A DNA stretch of 11,415 nt, taken from positions 1 to 11,415 of the forward strand of contig CAMEIZ010000049.1 in the NCBI GenBank assembly GCA_945919165.1, written 5' to 3'. Positions 7,217 to 11,415 of the stretch are shown in pieces (position 1 is the first letter of the stretch; each line of letters opens with the position of its first letter). The position numbers and the translations under genes are program-made. The notes below the pieces were generated by a model, which worked only from the letters and a program-made list of their open reading frames with translations, had not been told where the DNA came from and did not search any database. The DNA is from an uncultured Traorella sp. (GTDB lineage Bacteria > Bacillota_I > Bacilli_A > Erysipelotrichales > Erysipelotrichaceae).

Positions 7217-7897
7217 ATGAGTGAAGTGAAAAGAGTTGTATCAATTGGTGCGCATTCACTGGATGCAGAATTAATGGGAGGACCGCTTCTTTTGAAATAT
7301 GCAAAAGAAGGGGCACATTGTACATGCATTCATGTAACTCAAGGAAGACTTGAAGATCCTAATGCAACCAAAGAAGAATGGGAGGCTTATTTGGAAGAAT
7401 TGTTAAATCAAAACGAAAGAGCAGCAAAAGCACTTGGAGCAGATACGATCTGGTTGGGATATGTTTCAAGTAATATGCCAACTCTAGATGAATTTGCAGC
7501 ACGGTTAGAAAAGTATTTTGAAGAAGAAAAAGTGGATTTGGTTATTACACATTGGAGAGGATCCATGCATCCGCGACATATCAACACACATGATGCTGTT
7601 ACAAAAGCAGTAAAAAGATTAAGAGAAAAGGGCAGTCACATCCGCTTAATGTATGGTGAAACATTTGAAGATCTGGTTGGATTTATTCCTCAGGCTTATT
7701 TTGAATTGGATGATGAAGAAGTAAAACAGTGGTTTTCAGCACTTAATGAATATACTGTATTTAGAGGCGGTGTCAATGATTTCCCATATCAGAAATATTA
7801 TCCAACAAATCTGCAAGTGCGCATGATTGAATCCAATAGCAAGAAAGCGACAGTTTGTTACATGTATGCCAGCCTGATTGAGAATCGATTATGGTAA
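7217..7897 (+). CDS. PIG-L/LmbE family deacetylase-like protein with an altered active site
   Basis: This 226-residue cytosolic protein has the PIG-L (LmbE, MshB, BcZBP) fold signature. Family members are zinc enzymes that remove N-acetyl groups from sugar conjugates or chitooligosaccharides. The first metal motif, normally AHPDDAE, is AHSLDAE at 12-18: ligands His13 and Asp16 are kept, but the Asp that acts as general base in MshB (Asp15) is Leu. The second motif, normally HPDH, is HPRH at 118-121, with further His at 125. It may therefore be a diverged subfamily with another mechanism, or a non-catalytic binder. ATG 7217 follows AGAAAGGA at 7201-7208; an in-frame TTG at 7193 is less likely. 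Its 3' end overlaps murQ by seven bases, so the two are translationally coupled and likely act on the same sugar. Family is secure, catalysis is not. Confidence 0.8.
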   Translation: MSEVKRVVSIGAHSLDAELMGGPLLLKYAKEGAHCTCIHVTQGRLEDPNATKEEWEAYLEELLNQNERAAKALGADTIWLGYVSSNMPTLDEFAARLEKYFEEEKVDLVITHWRGSMHPRHINTHDAVTKAVKRLREKGSHIRLMYGETFEDLVGFIPQAYFELDDEEVKQWFSALNEYTVFRGGVNDFPYQKYYPTNLQVRMIESNSKKATVCYMYASLIENRLW

Positions 7898-8792
7898 AAC
7901 TAGATCAGTTAGGTACTGAAAAAAGAAATGAAAAAACCATGCATTTGGATGAACTCAGTATTCATGAACTTTTAACCATCATGAATGAAGAGGATCTAAA
8001 TGTAGTAAATGCTGTAAAAGAAGCATTAAACGATATTGAAAAAGCAGTAAGTGCTGTTATAGATACACTCAATCAAAAAGGACGTTTGATCTATGTAGGT
8101 GCCGGAACATCAGGTAGACTGGGCGTGTTAGATGCAGTGGAATGTGTTCCAACTTTCTCAACAACAGATGAAGTTATTGCCATTATGGCTGGAGGCAATG
8201 AAGCATTTGTGCGAGCAAAAGAAGAGCAGAGGATAGCAAAATACTTGCCCAGGATGATTTAAAGGCCCATGATTTAAGTGAAAGGGATCTTGTCGTGGCA
8301 ATTGCTGCAAGCGGAAGAACACCTTATTGTATTGGAGCACTGGAATATGCCAGAAGTATTAAAGCTAAAACGGTTTCGATTTCATGTAATAAAAATGCAC
8401 TTCTGTCAGAATATGCAGATATAGCGATTGAAGTTGACGCAGGACCTGAAATATTAACTGGTTCAACAAGATTAAAAGCAGGAACTTGTCAGAAAATGAT
8501 TTTAAATATGATTTCAACAGCCAGTATGGTTGGAATCGGGAAAGTATATGGCAACCTGATGGTAGACATGAAGGCAACCAATGAGAAGCTTGTTGAAAGA
8601 GCTCGCAGGATTGTAATGCAGGCAACATGTTGTGATTACGAAAAGGCAACTGAAACATTGAATTTATGTGATTATCATATTAAAGAAGCTATTCTGATGA
8701 TTTTATTAAACATAAATCAGAAAGAAGCGCAAGAAAGGCTTCAAGATACAAAAGGCTTTGTGGGCAAAGCACTTAAGGAGGAAAACATATGA
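7891..8792 (+). pseudogene. murQ: N-acetylmuramic acid 6-phosphate etherase MurQ, interrupted by a frameshift near 8224
   Basis: MurQ is a cytosolic SIS-domain lyase that splits MurNAc-6-phosphate into GlcNAc-6-phosphate and D-lactate during cell-wall sugar recycling. The first part (7891-8262) has the family start LGTEKRNEKTMHLDELS, the sugar-phosphate loop GAGTSGRLG (70-78) and catalytic Glu84 in LDAVEC. The second part continues in another frame with AIAASGRTPY, EYARS, SISCN, GSTRLKAGT and NLMVDMKATNEKL. The switch lies in what should be KEGAEDS: bases 8221-8231 encode it if one G is restored next to 8224. Restoring it gives 300 residues, against 298 in E. coli. As written, the first frame ends at 8262 after 123 residues and lacks the second catalytic Glu (114). 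ATG 7891 overlaps the PIG-L gene and lacks a good ribosome binding site, so translational coupling is likely. The 3' end overlaps EIIB by four bases. Confidence 0.9.
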
Positions 8793-9277
8793 GTAAGCTG
8801 TTTGTTCGAGTAGATGACAGACTGATTCATGGACAAACTATCGTAGCATGGTGTCCAACATTAGGAATACAGGAAATCATTGCCATTGATGATGAATCTG
8901 CAAAGAATCCGGTTCTTAAATCAATCTTAACAATGGGAGTTCCAAAATTATATAAGACTCATATTGTAACAGTTGAAGAGGCGAAAAGCCTGCTGGCTCA
9001 ACCAAGCGATAAAAAGCGACTTGTCATTGTGAAATTCCCATCGAAACTCAAAGAAATTAAAGAAGAAATAAAAAACTGTGAGCAGGTATATCTTGGTAAT
9101 ATGGCTAAAAGAAGTGATACGACGCATCAGATGAGCGGTGCCACAGGTATCTTCTTTCTAAGTGATCAGGACATTTCAGATATCAATGAAATGATTAAAG
9201 AGGGATTCAATGTGACTTTCCAGCAACTCCCAAATGCATCCAATACAAGCTGGGAATCATTTATTAAATCAATATAA
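8789..9277 (+). CDS. PTS mannose/sorbose-family EIIB subunit
   Basis: This 162-residue protein is the phosphocarrier that passes phosphate from EIIA to the sugar entering through EIIC-EIID. The phosphorylated His is residue 14 in the family motif VDDRLIHGQ, followed by VAWCPTLGI and a conserved Asp-Asp turn (IAIDDESAKNP). LYLGNMAKR-type and GIFFLSDQD segments further on are also usual for the EIIB-Sor fold. Full length. The start is set by AAGGAGG (8775-8781) lying within the end of murQ; ATGA overlap couples the two genes. Mannose-family systems are known for mannose, fructose, sorbose, GalNAc, GlcN and others. Sequence alone does not fix the sugar, but the MurQ link suggests MurNAc or a related amino sugar. 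No EIIA gene or domain is present nearby. Confidence 0.93.
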   Translation: MSKLFVRVDDRLIHGQTIVAWCPTLGIQEIIAIDDESAKNPVLKSILTMGVPKLYKTHIVTVEEAKSLLAQPSDKKRLVIVKFPSKLKEIKEEIKNCEQVYLGNMAKRSDTTHQMSGATGIFFLSDQDISDINEMIKEGFNVTFQQLPNASNTSWESFIKSI

Positions 9278-9298
9278 AATCATAAGGAGGAAAACAGA

Positions 9299-10078
9299 AT
9301 GGAAATGTATCAAGTAATTCTAATTGCCCTATTTATTTATTTGGGATCTATTGGTTCCATCGTAGGGAATACAATCGGCTGGTATACATTAGGTAGACCA
9401 CTGGTTGCGGCATTTGTAGTAGGATTGATCATGAATGATGTTGAATCAGCTATGATCGTAGGTATTCCTTTGCAAATCATGTATATGGGAAATGTGACTC
9501 CTGGTGGAGCTGTTGCATGGGATTTGTCATATGCCACATATATCGGTACAGCCGGAGCTTTGGCTTTTGGTCAGGGTATGGATGCAACTGGACTGATTGG
9601 TTTGGCAGTCGTTTTCGCAGGTATTGGCGGTTTAGTTGGACAGTTAATGTGGAACGTATCTTATGCATTAAATCTGCCTTTAAATCGTATTGCACACAAG
9701 TATGCTGAAGAAGGAAACACGAAAAAGATGTGGGTTCCAAATGTATTGTTTGGACAGCTGATTGGGTTTGCATGTCGTTTCATCCCGGCTATTATTGTAT
9801 TAACTTCAATGTCAATGGCATCAGGTCAGGCTGATTTTGCTACATTGATTCCTGGATGGGTAACAACTGCATTAAGTACATTCGGAGGAATGATGGCAGC
9901 ACTTGGAATGGGTATTCTTCTTTCATTCTTATGGAAAAAACAGTATCAAATTGTTATTTTCTTAGCAGGATTTGTTTTGATCACTTACTTTGGATTAAGC
10001 ACGATGGCAGTTGCAGTTGTAGGCGTAATCGCTGCTGTACTCTATTATGTTATCGTATCAGAAAAGGAGAGTGCATAA
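9299..10078 (+). CDS. PTS mannose/sorbose-family EIIC subunit (membrane permease)
   Basis: This 259-residue integral membrane protein has several hydrophobic helices and the family features GRPLVAAFVVGLIMND near residue 35, the conserved GNVTPGGAVAWD segment in the first half, and a glycine-rich central region. It forms the sugar channel together with EIID. AAGGAGG at 9284-9290 supports the start, 21 bases after EIIB. Its length matches the usual 250-270 residues. Overlapping alternative frames within 9337-9773 are only shadows. It resembles the sorbose and N-acetylgalactosamine-type branch at least as much as the glucose/mannose branch, though this cannot be settled by eye. Confidence 0.93.
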   Translation: MEMYQVILIALFIYLGSIGSIVGNTIGWYTLGRPLVAAFVVGLIMNDVESAMIVGIPLQIMYMGNVTPGGAVAWDLSYATYIGTAGALAFGQGMDATGLIGLAVVFAGIGGLVGQLMWNVSYALNLPLNRIAHKYAEEGNTKKMWVPNVLFGQLIGFACRFIPAIIVLTSMSMASGQADFATLIPGWVTTALSTFGGMMAALGMGILLSFLWKKQYQIVIFLAGFVLITYFGLSTMAVAVVGVIAAVLYYVIVSEKESA

Positions 10079-10079
10079 T

Positions 10080-10952
10080 ATGGCAGAAACAAAGAAAATC
10101 AGTCCTAGTACACTCAAAAAATCATTTTTTAACTGGTTTTTCTGGAATGGATGCTCACAGCAGGCTGAATCAATGTTAGGAATGGCCTTTGGTCAGGCTA
10201 TGGCACCTGTCATTGATGATTTATATGATACAAAAGAAGAAAAAGCAGAAGCATTAAAACGTCACATTACACTTTTTAATACAGAAGCTCAGGTTGGTTC
10301 TATTTGTAATGGTATCGTATGTGGACTTGAAGAAGCAAACGCTAATGGAAACTGTACGCCAGAAGTTATTGAATCCGTAAAGGTTGCTTTAATTGGACCT
10401 ACAAGTGCTATTGGTGATTCTCTTTGGGTAGCAACAATTATTCCTATTTTATTAACAATATGTCTTTCAATTTCTCAGGGAAATGCAAGTACTTCATGGC
10501 TTGGAGCACTCATTTATATGATCGTTTATCCACTTGGAACTTGTGCATTAAGCTGGTGGTTATTTAAATTAGGATATAAATCAGGATTGGAAGGTATGCA
10601 ATCAATGATGGCATCTGGCAAATTGGATGCTCTGACAGATGCTATGACTGTATTAGGCTTAATCGTTGTCGGTGCATTAACAGCTTCATTTGTCAGCTGT
10701 TCAATTCCATTCCAGATCGTAAAAGATGTCTATGATGGAACTACAGGAGAAATCATTCCAAATACAGTGATCTTCAACATGGATAATATGTTGAATGCCA
10801 TTTTCCCTAAAATACTGCCATTAGGCTTAACTTTACTAGTTTATTGGCTGTATGCAAAGAAAAAATGGTCACCATTAAAACTGATGGGTCTGATTCTCAT
10901 ATTAGCATTAGCTTTGACTGGACTTGGATATTTCAGCGGTTTCTACGCATAG
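10080..10952 (+). CDS. PTS mannose/sorbose-family EIID subunit
   Basis: This 290-residue protein is the membrane partner of EIIC, found only in the mannose family. The N-terminal half is amphipathic with the conserved NWFFWNGCSQQAESMLGMAF stretch near residues 19-38, then HITLFNTEAQVGSICNGIVCGLEE and the conserved KVALIGPTSAIGDSLW. The C-terminal half has hydrophobic helices ending in GLGYFSGFYA. ATG 10080 is chosen because AAGGAGA (10064-10070) is nine bases upstream and EIIC stops at 10078; an in-frame ATG at 10047 lies inside EIIC with no such site. It ends the PTS set B-C-D, followed by a strong hairpin. Length and motifs are intact. Confidence 0.93.
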   Translation: MAETKKISPSTLKKSFFNWFFWNGCSQQAESMLGMAFGQAMAPVIDDLYDTKEEKAEALKRHITLFNTEAQVGSICNGIVCGLEEANANGNCTPEVIESVKVALIGPTSAIGDSLWVATIIPILLTICLSISQGNASTSWLGALIYMIVYPLGTCALSWWLFKLGYKSGLEGMQSMMASGKLDALTDAMTVLGLIVVGALTASFVSCSIPFQIVKDVYDGTTGEIIPNTVIFNMDNMLNAIFPKILPLGLTLLVYWLYAKKKWSPLKLMGLILILALALTGLGYFSGFYA

Positions 10953-10957
10953 AAAAT

Positions 10958-10983
10958 AGGCCTTAACAATCGTTAAGGCCTTT
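10958..10983 (+). terminator. Strong hairpin after EIID, probable terminator or attenuating stem
   Basis: A perfect 10-bp stem AGGCCTTAAC / GTTAAGGCCT (10958-10967 with 10972-10981) with an AATC loop begins five bases after the EIID stop. The following T tract is only TTT then AATAA, so termination may be partial. The next gene's ribosome binding site (AAGGAG, 10986-10991) starts five bases later, so that gene seems to depend on readthrough. Confidence 0.65.
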
Positions 10984-10996
10984 AATAAGGAGATTT

Positions 10997-11415
10997 ATGA
11001 ATAAATATGTATGGATGTTTCTGATTCTGATATTAATTGTTTCTTTTGTTTTCTTGTTAGAAAGATTGAGAAAAAGAACACTTGAAAAACTGGATCAAAT
11101 TCTTTATATTGAACAAAATCCAAAGCTATATTTAAAACTTCTTGAAAACAAACATTTTCATTGGATATTGAGGAAAGAATCCATAGCGCAGTTAAAACTA
11201 AACGGTAATTTGATTCTAGATGATCAAAAAAGTATAGAAGAAATATTTGAACTGCTGGAGCATGCTTATCTGACAAAAGGAGAAAAATTAGACTATAATA
11301 CCAAAAAACTTTCCTATTATGCCTTACATCACAATAAAGAAAAAGCTAAACAGGCAAAAACAGAAATTGAAAACTTATTAAAGAATAATCAAAAAAAACA
11401 GGATCTGTTAAAGGA
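10997..11415 (+). CDS. Unrecognised membrane-anchored protein, 5' part
   Basis: An open frame of 139 codons runs off the right edge, so the 3' end is missing. AAGGAG (10986-10991) lies five bases before ATG 10997. The protein begins with one hydrophobic helix (about residues 5-22, MFLILILIVSFVFLLE), followed by Arg/Lys-rich RLRKR, so it is probably anchored with its bulk in the cytosol. The rest is charged and helical, with many Lys, Glu and Gln near the end (about 108-139) that could form a coiled coil; the spacing of YLKLLENK and EIFELLEHAYLTKGE segments is reminiscent of TPR-like helices, but this is only an impression. I do not recognise a family. There is no independent promoter visible, so it may be expressed through the preceding hairpin as part of the PTS operon. 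No EIIA motif is present in the visible part. Confidence 0.7.
   Translation, partial: MNKYVWMFLILILIVSFVFLLERLRKRTLEKLDQILYIEQNPKLYLKLLENKHFHWILRKESIAQLKLNGNLILDDQKSIEEIFELLEHAYLTKGEKLDYNTKKLSYYALHHNKEKAKQAKTEIENLLKNNQKKQDLLK

Noticed and set aside
8281..8792. Second half of murQ as a separate gene starting at GTG 8295, with AAAGGGA upstream
   Set aside because: The conserved MurQ sequence continues upstream of 8295 in the same frame back to 8226, so this is the continuation of one broken gene, and the purine stretch is coding sequence.
9477..9773. Minus-strand open frame of 98 codons opposite EIIC
   Set aside because: Composition (Gln, His, Ser rich) is that of an antisense shadow, and the EIIC frame on the + strand is clearly the real gene.
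10995..11276. Minus-strand open frame of 93 codons at the right end
   Set aside because: The + strand frame from 10997 has a good ribosome binding site, a sensible N-terminal membrane helix and stays open to the edge; the minus frame has neither support.
1..11415. CRISPR array, tRNA/rRNA, insertion sequence, phage or defence genes
   Set aside because: I saw no spaced repeats, tRNA-like cloverleaf, transposase motif or defence-family domain on either strand.

Overview
The window is AT-rich, densely packed, and has every supportable gene on the + strand. Strong AGGAGG ribosome binding sites, CcpA-type cre boxes, a mannose-family PTS and a BmrCD-like ABC pair point to a low-GC Firmicute. A gut-associated member of the Erysipelotrichia or a relative is my guess from the general look of the proteins, not something the sequence proves.

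Region 1 (1-1331) holds the 3' part of a BtpA/SgcQ-family TIM-barrel gene and a Cof-type HAD phosphatase, closed by a good intrinsic terminator. Region 2 (1335-5196) is a promoter followed by two adjacent half-transporter genes. They look like a heterodimeric multidrug ABC exporter of the BmrC/BmrD, LmrC/LmrD type: one subunit has a degenerate Walker B, the other a degenerate signature motif and a ~95-residue extracellular insert. Region 3 (5197-5437) is non-coding.

Region 4 (5438-10983) looks like a catabolic locus. A GntR/HutC-family regulator with its own terminator is followed by a strong promoter whose -35 box overlaps a perfect cre site. That promoter drives a tandem-GNAT acetyltransferase, a PIG-L-family deacetylase-like protein, MurQ (N-acetylmuramic acid 6-phosphate etherase), and PTS EIIB, EIIC and EIID of the mannose/sorbose family. 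The likely logic is that the PTS imports and phosphorylates an amino sugar (MurNAc or a MurNAc-containing compound), MurQ removes the lactyl ether, and the acetyltransferase and PIG-L proteins alter N- or O-acyl groups. The locus would be repressed by CcpA in good sugar and by the GntR regulator without inducer. The substrate is inferred mainly from MurQ. No EIIA gene is visible.

The most striking observation is that murQ is broken by an apparent one-base deletion next to position 8224, inside its conserved EGAEDS motif and just before the second catalytic glutamate. Everything on both sides is well conserved, so this is either a very recent mutation or a sequencing/assembly error. Region 5 (10997-end) begins an unrecognised membrane-anchored protein that runs off the window.
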